Positions 44,530-51,781 of a stretch of DNA of 64,000 nt are shown here, one piece after another. Position 1 is the first letter of the stretch. Each line of letters opens with the position of its first letter. The notes below the pieces were generated by a model that did no database searches, was not told the origin of the DNA, and saw only the letters and a program-made list of their open reading frames with translations. Origin of the DNA: Fidelibacterota bacterium UBA6531 (GTDB taxonomy: Bacteria > Fidelibacterota > Marinisomatia > Marinisomatales > TCS55); the NCBI GenBank assembly GCA_002436185.1, contig DJKX01000062.1, forward strand, positions 1,745 to 65,744, read 5' to 3'. A program made the position numbers and the translations under genes.

Positions 44530-45422
44530 TGCAATCCGGTGAACCAAAAAGGATCGGCATCTGGGGAAATACGGAAAAGCCGGCCTTTTGGGATTTGCTT
44601 CCCTCCATTGCCCACTGGGCAGAAAAACGGAATCTAAACATTTTTTTAACGACACGCATCATAGCCAAAGCTGAAGATAAGCTTGACTTTGATTATAGTA
44701 TAATTGAATCTGCGGATGATTTTAAGCAGTTGGATCTTATTTTATCCCTGGGCGGTGACGGAACCTTACTGGCCCTGGCGCGGGCAATCGGTGACCGCGA
44801 AACATCCATTTTGGGCATTCACCTGGGCGAACTCGGTTTTCTTGCTGAAGTAACCACAGATGATATGTTTGCTAAACTTGACCGTGTAGCAAAAGGGGAT
44901 TATGAAATACTGGAGCGCATGGTTTTGGAATGTGCGGTGGAAAACGGAAATGCACCTCAACTGTTTTATGCTCTTAATGATATTGCCATTGATCGCGGCT
45001 CTTCCCATCGCATGGTAAATTGCGAATTAAATGCGAATGGAAATCATATTGCCCGTTATAAAGCAGACGGCCTCATTGTATCAACGCCCACCGGGTCCAC
45101 GGCGTATTCCCTTTCTGCTGGTGGTCCCATTGTTATGCCTAGTCTCGATGCCATGGTCGTAACGCCTATTTGTCCGCATACATTAACATTGCGACCTATC
45201 GTTTTACCTGATGATAAAACGATCGAAATCACATTCCCTGATAATCAATCCGGCGGATTAGGACTGGCGGTAGACGGACAAGTTCAGGAATCATTAGAAT
45301 TGCAAGCAAAAGTAACTATCCGCAAGGCGAGCTATAAAATACAGATGGTTATTTTTTCAGATACAAATTATTTTGACGTATTAAGTAAGAAAATGGATTG
45401 GGGGAAAAGAGGGGAAAAATAA
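44529..45422 (+). CDS. nadK: NAD kinase
   Basis: It phosphorylates NAD+ to NADP+. It has the GGDGT motif (LSLGGDGTLLALARAIG, about residues 76-92), GELGFLAEV, the conserved NDIAIDRG and the substrate loop STPTGSTAYSLSAGGPIVMP. The C-terminal VDGQVQESLE segment is also typical. Its 297 residues are normal. The gene ends before a convergent pair on the minus strand; no strong terminator is visible, only the AT-rich stretch around 45440-45465. Confidence 0.94.
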   Translation: MQSGEPKRIGIWGNTEKPAFWDLLPSIAHWAEKRNLNIFLTTRIIAKAEDKLDFDYSIIESADDFKQLDLILSLGGDGTLLALARAIGDRETSILGIHLGELGFLAEVTTDDMFAKLDRVAKGDYEILERMVLECAVENGNAPQLFYALNDIAIDRGSSHRMVNCELNANGNHIARYKADGLIVSTPTGSTAYSLSAGGPIVMPSLDAMVVTPICPHTLTLRPIVLPDDKTIEITFPDNQSGGLGLAVDGQVQESLELQAKVTIRKASYKIQMVIFSDTNYFDVLSKKMDWGKRGEK

Positions 45423-45455
45423 ACCCGGTTTCATTATTCATTAATGGTTAATTAG

Positions 45456-45562
45456 TTAATCACCTTTTCCTAAATACTCATCAATCACTTCAATTGCATT
45501 TTTAACTCTAATTAATGTGTTTTCATAGTATATGTTTTTTGGATCGTTTTAATTTCATTCAT
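45456..45562 (-). pseudogene. Small frameshifted reading frame after proline dehydrogenase
   Basis: On the minus strand an ATG at 45562 follows GGAGAAAGAAT, a strong ribosome site that overlaps the proline dehydrogenase stop. The frame reads MNEI and then fails, but adding one base in the AAAA run that follows gives an uninterrupted 35-residue reading (MNEIKNDPKNIYYENTLI, then RVKNAIEVIDEYLGKGD). The 107-bp length is one short of a whole number of codons. This could be a decayed gene or a homopolymer error in the assembly. I do not recognise the product, which looks helical. Confidence 0.4.
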
Positions 45563-45572
45563 ATTCTTTCTC

Positions 45573-46517
45573 CTAATCCATTTTAAACATGTTCTTAAAA
45601 ATATAAGAAATTATTGACGGATTTTCCTTCAAGCGCCTAACTGAATAATCATGCCAATCTTTACCAAAAGGAACATATTGCCGGACGGTATATCCTTTGG
45701 CCAATAACGACTGCAAGTGTCCGCTCATGGGAACACCGAACAACACTTGAAATTCAAAGCGGTCCGGCGAAATCTCATTATCACTTATCCAATTTTCCAA
45801 CGCATCGATCAGATTCAGATCATGTGTAGCAATTCCAACATAACCATCACCGGTTAATATAGCTTTTACCAATTGGTTAAACTGATCATTGATCTCTGTT
45901 TTGCGTTGCAATGCGATTGTTTCTGATTCAGAATAAATGCCCTTACAAATGCGTACATTAAATTTTTCACTATTAAGTCTTTTAATATCTTCCGTTGAAC
46001 GGCGGAGGTAAGCTTGAATGACCGGCCCCACATTATCATAATGAATCAGCGCTTCCAAATAGAGTTTGATAGATGCGTCTGTATAAGGTGAATCTTCCAT
46101 ATCAATGCGCACGAAACTATGTAATTCTTTTGCTTTGGCCAAAAGAGTGAATAGATTATTCTTCGCAGTTTCATAGCTGATATCTAAACCAATATGAGTT
46201 GGTTTAATTGAAATATTACAATTGAGATTTTGCTCGCTAATTGAGTCTAATATTTCAATATAGGATTTAGTTATGTCCGTAGCTTCATCAATCGTTTGGA
46301 CATGCTCGCCTAGAATATCCAGCGTAGCAGCAAACCCTTTTTCATTCAATGCATTAATATGGACAAGTGCTTCGGCGATGGTTTCCCCCGCAACATAGGG
46401 TTTTGCAAATGGTTTAATTATCCAGCGCGGAAAAATAGAAATAATGGTGGCGAGTATCGAATTAAGGAGATTCATCAATGCTGAATTTAGTAGAAGCGGT
46501 GCGGGCTCATCAAACAT
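45573..46517 (-). CDS. Proline dehydrogenase
   Basis: A 314-residue FAD-dependent enzyme that oxidises proline to pyrroline-5-carboxylate. It has the (beta/alpha)8 pattern of the PutB type: GFAATLDILGEHV, ISIKPTHIGLDIS, SFVRIDMEDSPYTDASI, VIQAYLRRSTEDI, VRICKGIYSES, GIATHDLNLIDAL, FEFQVLFGVP and the C-terminal RQYVPFGKDWHDYSVRRLKENPS. The start is ATG 46517; an ATG 14 codons in is an alternative. The partner pyrroline-5-carboxylate dehydrogenase is not in the window. A small frameshifted frame follows directly. Confidence 0.9.
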   Translation of the reverse strand: MFDEPAPLLLNSALMNLLNSILATIISIFPRWIIKPFAKPYVAGETIAEALVHINALNEKGFAATLDILGEHVQTIDEATDITKSYIEILDSISEQNLNCNISIKPTHIGLDISYETAKNNLFTLLAKAKELHSFVRIDMEDSPYTDASIKLYLEALIHYDNVGPVIQAYLRRSTEDIKRLNSEKFNVRICKGIYSESETIALQRKTEINDQFNQLVKAILTGDGYVGIATHDLNLIDALENWISDNEISPDRFEFQVLFGVPMSGHLQSLLAKGYTVRQYVPFGKDWHDYSVRRLKENPSIISYIFKNMFKMD

Positions 46518-46548
46518 AAAAAATTGTTCATTTCTATAGGGATTAGCC

Positions 46549-46576
46549 TTGCAAGATGAACGTTCAAATCTATAAA
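46549..46576 (+). promoter_or_regulatory. Predicted promoter of the nuo-nqr island, with dyad at the -10
   Basis: TTGCAA (46549-46554) and TATAAA (46571-46576), 16 bases apart, make a reasonable sigma-70-type promoter 31 bp before nuoA. The -10 element is inside an inverted repeat, TTCAAAT (46563-46569) and ATTTGAA (46576-46582), which could be an operator. A second short dyad, CTCG and CGAG (46584-46598), lies in the predicted leader. No strong Shine-Dalgarno precedes the nuoA ATG. Confidence 0.45.
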
Positions 46577-46607
46577 TTTGAAGCTCGAATTTAACGAGAT
46601 TTTATAA

Positions 46608-47042
46608 ATGTACCGCGACTTTGGAACCATATTTCTCTTTATCTTGATCGGCATTGTTTTGGTCTACGTTCCGCTGCTTATTCAGCGGCTTGTTGCACCA
46701 AAAAATGATTCGCCGGATAAGCTGTCTACCTATGAATGCGGCGAAGAATCGGAAGGATCCGCATGGGTGCAGTTCAATATTCGCTTTTATGTCATTGCCC
46801 TTATTTTCCTTATTTTTGATGTGGAAGTTGTCTTCCTATTTCCATGGGCAGTTGTTTTTAAAGAACTGGGCTTGCTCGCATTTGTGGAAATGTCCATTTT
46901 TCTGCTGATTTTAATTGTGGGCCTTGCCTACGTTTGGAAGAAGGGTGATTTGGACTGGGTGAAATACCGCGTGAAATATGCCCGCGGCCGCTACCGTAAA
47001 GTTATAACTGAAAAAGAAGGAACAACAGTTGGGAGTCCTTGA
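46608..47042 (+). CDS. nuoA: NADH-quinone oxidoreductase subunit A
   Basis: A membrane subunit of respiratory complex I. Three helices are visible (about 5-25, 62-85 and 88-110). The conserved YECGEESEGSAWVQFNIRFYVIALIFLIFDVEVVFLFPWAVVF core, including the cysteine on the first loop, is complete. Its 144 residues are slightly longer than average because of a basic C-terminal tail. It is the first gene of an 11-gene nuo set and overlaps nuoB by 14 bp. Confidence 0.95.
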   Translation: MYRDFGTIFLFILIGIVLVYVPLLIQRLVAPKNDSPDKLSTYECGEESEGSAWVQFNIRFYVIALIFLIFDVEVVFLFPWAVVFKELGLLAFVEMSIFLLILIVGLAYVWKKGDLDWVKYRVKYARGRYRKVITEKEGTTVGSP

Positions 47043-47520
47043 GAACAGATTTCAAGATAATGTTGTTGTGGCATCCATGGATAAACTACTGGGTTGGGCA
47101 CGATCCACATCACCATGGTTTTTTCAATTTGGACTAGCCTGCTGCGCCATCGAAATGATGGCCACCGCTGCCAGTCGTTATGACTTAATGCGCATCGGTA
47201 TGATTCCACGTTCTTCACCACGACAGGCAGATGTGATGATTGTGGCCGGAACGGTGACGATGAAAATGTCTTTGCGTGTCAAAAAATTATATGAACAAAT
47301 GGCCGATCCGAAATATGTGATTGCCATGGGCAGCTGCGCCACTAGCGGCGGTCCATATTGGCAGCATGGCTACCATGTACTTAAAGGAGTAGACTTGGTT
47401 GTGCCCGTTGATGTCTATATCCCCGGTTGCCCTCCACGACCCGAAGCGCTGATTGAAGGACTATTAAAACTTCAGGAAAAAATACAAGCTGATCGTCCTC
47501 TAACGAAAAAAATTGCATGA
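47029..47520 (+). CDS. nuoB: NADH-quinone oxidoreductase subunit B
   Basis: The subunit that binds iron-sulfur cluster N2, the last electron donor to quinone. The ligands are Cys38 and Cys39 (LACCAIEMM), Cys103 (GSCATSGG) and Cys134 (PGCPPRPE). The sequence ARSTSPWFFQFG and RYDLMRIGMIPRSSPRQADVM is typical. The start is a TTG inside nuoA; there is no nearer alternative. Its 163 residues are normal. It overlaps nuoC by 4 bp. Confidence 0.95.
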   Translation: MGVLENRFQDNVVVASMDKLLGWARSTSPWFFQFGLACCAIEMMATAASRYDLMRIGMIPRSSPRQADVMIVAGTVTMKMSLRVKKLYEQMADPKYVIAMGSCATSGGPYWQHGYHVLKGVDLVVPVDVYIPGCPPRPEALIEGLLKLQEKIQADRPLTKKIA

Positions 47521-48218
47521 GTGAAGACCAAGATAAATTTATAGCTGATGTTGTTGAAAAAGCCCTACAGGGCGATATGGATGCGATCAATAATATTGAA
47601 GATCGCGTCACCCGCTCCAAGGCCAAAGCCGCATTGGTCAAAGCCAAGAGAGAAGCCAAAGCTGCAGCCACAGAAGACACATCCAAATCTGAAGAATCAA
47701 AAACAGAAGAATCAGCGCCAGTTGTAAAGTCTTTATCGGAAAAAGTAGCTGCTTGCTTGAATGAGAAATTTCCCAATTCACTGGAATCTGAAGACGTGAA
47801 TGGCTATATACAAATGAAAGACAAAAACTGGTTTGAGATTGCTCAATATTTACGGTATAATCTTGATTTTCTATTTGATTCACTCCAGTGCGTTACCGGT
47901 TATGATTTTGGAGAAAATGAGGATTTGGAAGTGCGTTATAATCTCCATTCCATGACTCACAACCATGCCATTGAAATCCGCATTAAAACAGATCGCAATA
48001 ATCCTAAAGTTCCATCAGTTGAACAGGTGTGGCGTATTGGTGATTGGTTCGAGCGGGAAACGTATGACATGTACGGTATTGAATTTGAAGGTCATAGCAA
48101 TATGACCCGAATCCTATGCCCTGAAGATTGGGCAGGATGGCCCTTGCGTAAAGATTATGAAACACAAGAATCATATCACGGTATTGTTGTACCAAAGGTG
48201 AAGGACGGATGGGAGTAG
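47517..48218 (+). CDS. nuoC: NADH-quinone oxidoreductase subunit C, with N-terminal extension
   Basis: A peripheral complex I subunit on the quinone-module arm. The normal core lies in the C-terminal 150 residues: YLRYNLDFLFDSLQCVTGYDFG, VRYNLHSMTHNHAIEIRIKTD and the hallmark WRIGDWFERETYDMYGIEFEGHSNMTRILCPEDWAGWPLRKDY. Residues 1-75 are an unusual charged, Lys/Ala/Glu/Ser-rich extension (SEDQDKFIADVVEKALQGD then KAKAALVKAKREAKAAA) that is absent from typical NuoC. It overlaps nuoB (4 bp) and nuoD (10 bp). Confidence 0.94.
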   Translation: MSEDQDKFIADVVEKALQGDMDAINNIEDRVTRSKAKAALVKAKREAKAAATEDTSKSEESKTEESAPVVKSLSEKVAACLNEKFPNSLESEDVNGYIQMKDKNWFEIAQYLRYNLDFLFDSLQCVTGYDFGENEDLEVRYNLHSMTHNHAIEIRIKTDRNNPKVPSVEQVWRIGDWFERETYDMYGIEFEGHSNMTRILCPEDWAGWPLRKDYETQESYHGIVVPKVKDGWE

Positions 48219-49327
48219 TTCACGGCGATTTAATGACCCTGAATATAGGGCCCCAGCATCCCAGTACTCACGGTGTTTTACGTCTAAAAGTGAAAACGGA
48301 CGGCGAGATTATTTCTGAAGTAGAACCCATCATTGGCTATTTACACCGCTGTTTTGAAAAACATTGCGAAAATGTATCCTATGAACAAGTAATTCCATAT
48401 ACTGACCGATGCGATTATATCGCTGCTATGAATAATAATTTTGGCTATGCAGTTACAGTCGAAGAACTTATGGAAATAAAGGTTCCGGAGCGGGTCGAAT
48501 ACATTCGCGTTATTGTGGCTGAACTCAACCGTATCGCCAGTCATTTATTGGCCTTGGGAGCGTATGGTTTGGATGTGGGCGCATTTACTCCTTTCTTATA
48601 CATGTTCCGCGATCGGGAACGGATTTTGGACTTATTCGAAACATTATGCGGCGCGCGGCTGCTCTACAATTATATTTGGGTCGGTGGTGTTTCTCATGAT
48701 CTGCCTCCCGGGTTTATTGATGCAGTCTATTCATTTTTGGATTATTTCGAACCGAAGATTGAAGAATACAATGAATTGCTCACTTATAATAAAATATTTA
48801 TAGAGCGTACGGGTGACGTGGGCGTTATGCCGCCGGAAGTGGCTGTTAGTTATGGCGTCACTGGTCCAAATTTACGTGGATCCGGTGTGAAATGGGATAT
48901 TCGCAAAAATGAACCCTATTCCATCTATGATAAATTTGATTTTGATATTCCCGTTGGAGCTGGAAAAATGGGTACTGTAGGCGACTGTTGGGACAGGTAT
49001 TATGTTCGGATGGTGGAAATGAAAGAAAGTGTAAAGATCACACGCCAAGCATTAAAAGGAATTCCTACCGGTGATGTGCACCAGGCGTTGCCTAAAAAAA
49101 TTCGACCACCCCAAGGATCGATTTATAAACGTACCGAATCACCCCGTGGTGATTTGGCATATTATATTGTCAGTGACGGATCACCGATTCCATACCGTTT
49201 AAAAATGCGCTCCCCGGCATTTACTGCCTTGAGTGTATTGGGAGAAATTTCACAAGGTTGGATGATGTCAGACGTGCTGGTAATACTTGGCAGTTTAGAT
49301 ATTGTATTGGGAGAAATTGACCGATGA
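48209..49327 (+). CDS. nuoD: NADH-quinone oxidoreductase subunit D
   Basis: The 49-kDa-type subunit that forms the quinone-binding pocket with NuoB. Hallmarks include LNIGPQHPSTHGVLRLKVKTDGE at the N-terminus, the quinone-site His and Tyr in that region and in the YTDRCDYIA segment, FERTGDVGVMPPEVAVSYGVTGPNLRGSG, and the C-terminal RTESPRGDLAYYIVSDGSPIPYRLKMRSPAF. At 372 residues it is complete and separate from NuoC, unlike the fused NuoCD of enterobacteria. It overlaps nuoH by 4 bp. Confidence 0.95.
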   Translation: MGVVHGDLMTLNIGPQHPSTHGVLRLKVKTDGEIISEVEPIIGYLHRCFEKHCENVSYEQVIPYTDRCDYIAAMNNNFGYAVTVEELMEIKVPERVEYIRVIVAELNRIASHLLALGAYGLDVGAFTPFLYMFRDRERILDLFETLCGARLLYNYIWVGGVSHDLPPGFIDAVYSFLDYFEPKIEEYNELLTYNKIFIERTGDVGVMPPEVAVSYGVTGPNLRGSGVKWDIRKNEPYSIYDKFDFDIPVGAGKMGTVGDCWDRYYVRMVEMKESVKITRQALKGIPTGDVHQALPKKIRPPQGSIYKRTESPRGDLAYYIVSDGSPIPYRLKMRSPAFTALSVLGEISQGWMMSDVLVILGSLDIVLGEIDR

Positions 49328-50400
49328 CAGTGGATCAATTAATTAACTGGTTACCTTTTGGAACTGATTGGCCGGTTATTACTTTCCTAACAGCTGTTAT
49401 AATCTGCGCCTTACCTGTTTTTCTTTTTATCGCTGTGTATGCCTTGGTGGCTATTTATGGTGAAGTGAAAATTTCATCTTTTATGGCGGATAAAGTGGGT
49501 CCCATGGGACAGGGCGTTGGTTTTCATGCCGGTAAATGGGGATTGCTTCAACCCGTGGCAGATGCCCTTAAATTAATATTAAAAGAAGATATTATTCCTG
49601 CGGCGGCAGATAAAAAGTTATTTATAATGGCACCATTTGTCGTTTTTATCGGTGCATTTATTTCATTTGCTGCTTTGCCTTTTGGCCAAAATACGATCAT
49701 TGCTGATATGAATATTGGGATTTTTTATATTTTAGCAGTCGGTTCCTTGAGTGTTATTGGAATTATTCTGGCCGGATGGAGTTCCAATAATAAATGGTCT
49801 CTATACGGCGGTATGCGTTCTGTAGCGCAAATAGTCAGCTATGAAATTCCCGCTGGATTATCCATCATTTCCATTATTATGCTTACGGGAACGTTGAGCA
49901 TGCAGGGCATTAATGAATTTCAGCAGGGAACTATTTGGGGAATTTTACCCAATTGGATTATTTTTAATAACCCCTTCAGTTTTATTGCCTTTTTTATCTT
50001 TTTTATCAGCGGTGTTGCGGAATGCAACAGGACTCCCTTTGATATCCCAGAAGCGGAATCGGAATTAGTTGCCGGTGCATTTACAGAATATTCCGGTATG
50101 CGTTATGCATTTTTCTTTTTGAGTGAATATGCTGAAATGTTTGTTGTAAGCGGTGTGTCTGTAACTGCATTCCTTGGTGGCTGGAATAGTCCCATTTCCG
50201 GATTTTTCAACTCACCTGGTTGGGGAGTATTTTGGTTCATGGGAAAAACATTGAGTCTCGTATTTGTAATGATATGGTTTCGCTGGACGTTTCCTCGTTT
50301 ACGTGTTGATCAATTAATGAGTATTTGCTGGAAAGTGTTTTTGCCGTTTTCGTTGCTAAATATTTTTGGTGTAGGCATTTGGATTCTGATCACAGGATAA
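49324..50400 (+). CDS. nuoH: NADH-quinone oxidoreductase subunit H
   Basis: A membrane subunit joining the quinone cavity to the proton pump. About 8 helices are visible. The conserved YGEVKISSFMADKVGPMGQGVGFHAGKWGLLQPVADALKLILKEDIIP loop, AECNRTPFDIPEAESELVAGAFTEYSGMRYAFFFLSEYAEMF and FRWTFPRLRVDQLM are all present. Its 358 residues are normal. It overlaps nuoD by 4 bp; nuoI follows after 3 bp. Confidence 0.95.
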   Translation: MTVDQLINWLPFGTDWPVITFLTAVIICALPVFLFIAVYALVAIYGEVKISSFMADKVGPMGQGVGFHAGKWGLLQPVADALKLILKEDIIPAAADKKLFIMAPFVVFIGAFISFAALPFGQNTIIADMNIGIFYILAVGSLSVIGIILAGWSSNNKWSLYGGMRSVAQIVSYEIPAGLSIISIIMLTGTLSMQGINEFQQGTIWGILPNWIIFNNPFSFIAFFIFFISGVAECNRTPFDIPEAESELVAGAFTEYSGMRYAFFFLSEYAEMFVVSGVSVTAFLGGWNSPISGFFNSPGWGVFWFMGKTLSLVFVMIWFRWTFPRLRVDQLMSICWKVFLPFSLLNIFGVGIWILITG

Positions 50401-50403
50401 TTC

Positions 50404-50988
50404 ATGTCTAAATATTTCAGCAATATATTTGAAGCAGTCTCAACTTTACTCACAGGCATGGGAATTACATGGCGACACATGATGAACATTCGTAAAGACA
50501 ATGTGACGCTTCAATATCCTGAAGAACGCTGGCCGCGACCGGAGCGGGATATCGGTTTTGATATTGATGATTACAACGTGATTCGTTCTCGGCTCCAAGT
50601 GGATATTGATGATTGTATCGGCTGCATGAAGTGTGAACGTGCCTGCCCGGTTCAATGTATTAAAATTGTGACAACAAAATCTGGAGCAAAAGGTGAAGAT
50701 TTACCGGATATTAACCATACGGGCGTTACGTCTAATGGAACCAAAAAAGCATTAATTGTTTCTCGGTACGATATTGACATGACGGAATGCTGCTACTGTA
50801 ATCTTTGCACATATCCCTGTCCGGAAGAATGTATTTATATGACTGGTGGTCCCAATTCCCACAAGCATCCAATTGATTATGAATTTTCACAATACGATCG
50901 CAATGACCTTATTTACAAATTTGCCAAAGATGTAGATGAAGAAAAATTATCAAAATATTTTCCCCGGAAGGAAGAAACCAAAGCATGA
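50404..50988 (+). CDS. nuoI: NADH-quinone oxidoreductase subunit I
   Basis: A ferredoxin-like complex I subunit carrying clusters N6a and N6b. The two 4Fe-4S motifs are CIGCMKCERACP (about 73-84) and CCYCNLCTYPCP (about 124-135). The N-terminal segment has an amphipathic helix (SNIFEAVSTLLTGMGITWRHMM). Its 194 residues are slightly longer than the shortest NuoI proteins. It is the only clear iron-sulfur electron-entry protein in the set apart from NuoB. It overlaps nuoJ by 4 bp. Confidence 0.95.
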   Translation: MSKYFSNIFEAVSTLLTGMGITWRHMMNIRKDNVTLQYPEERWPRPERDIGFDIDDYNVIRSRLQVDIDDCIGCMKCERACPVQCIKIVTTKSGAKGEDLPDINHTGVTSNGTKKALIVSRYDIDMTECCYCNLCTYPCPEECIYMTGGPNSHKHPIDYEFSQYDRNDLIYKFAKDVDEEKLSKYFPRKEETKA

Positions 50989-51476
50989 TGATTGATGCGG
51001 CATTTTGGTTTATTGTTGTACTGACACTGGGATCAGCATGTATGGTTGTATTGAATGAAAAACTGATCTATTCTGCCATTGCACTTTTGTTCACACTTTT
51101 TGGCGTGGCGGCGCTGTATGTTTTCTTATGGGCTGACTTTTTAGCCGGTGTCCAAGTGATGATTTATGTTGGCGGTATCCTGGTTCTGATCATTTTTGGT
51201 ATTATGCTTACCAATCGTATTACATCGGTAAATATTTCCCATACGAGTGTGCAAAAAGGAATTGGCGGAATGGTTGTATTGGGAATTTTATTTGTACTTG
51301 GAGTCATGATTCTCAATACACCTTGGCTTCATACAGAATTTGTTGAGCCAGCTCAAACAACCGCAACAATAGGCACATTGCTGATGATGGAATATTTACT
51401 GCCTTTCGAAGTGGCCTCGCTCTTATTATTGGCTGCATTGATGGGTGCTGCTATGCTGTCTCGGAGAGATGATTAA
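50985..51476 (+). CDS. nuoJ: NADH-quinone oxidoreductase subunit J
   Basis: A 163-residue membrane subunit with five helices. The helix-3 region DFLAGVQVMIYVGGILVLIIFGIMLT, in which the pi-bulge glycines of complex I lie, is intact. It joins nuoK at a single shared base. Starts MMIDAAFWF. Confidence 0.92.
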   Translation: MMIDAAFWFIVVLTLGSACMVVLNEKLIYSAIALLFTLFGVAALYVFLWADFLAGVQVMIYVGGILVLIIFGIMLTNRITSVNISHTSVQKGIGGMVVLGILFVLGVMILNTPWLHTEFVEPAQTTATIGTLLMMEYLLPFEVASLLLLAALMGAAMLSRRDD

Positions 51477-51781
51477 TGGATAGTTTAAATACTTATTTAT
51501 TTATTGCTTCCATCCTTTTTTCATTGGGACTTTTTGGGGTGATCACCCGCCGAAATGGTGTAGCTGTCCTTATGGGAATCGAACTTATTTTGAATGCGGC
51601 TAATTTAAATTTCCTGGCTTTTGCAAAATTTGGTGGCATGAATATTTCCGGTCACATTTTTGCACTATTTGTCATCATTATGGCTGCGGCAGAAGCGGCA
51701 GTAGCTTTGGCGATCATTATCAATATTTATAATAATTTCAAAACAATCAACGTGGATGATGTTCAGGAGTTGCGGCAATGA
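51476..51781 (+). CDS. nuoK: NADH-quinone oxidoreductase subunit K
   Basis: A 101-residue Mrp-related membrane subunit with three helices. The conserved glutamates sit in VLMGIELILNAANLNFLAF and AAAEAAVALAIIINIY. The FGVITRRNGVAVLMGIELILNA segment is diagnostic. It overlaps nuoL by 4 bp. Confidence 0.95.
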   Translation: MDSLNTYLFIASILFSLGLFGVITRRNGVAVLMGIELILNAANLNFLAFAKFGGMNISGHIFALFVIIMAAAEAAVALAIIINIYNNFKTINVDDVQELRQ

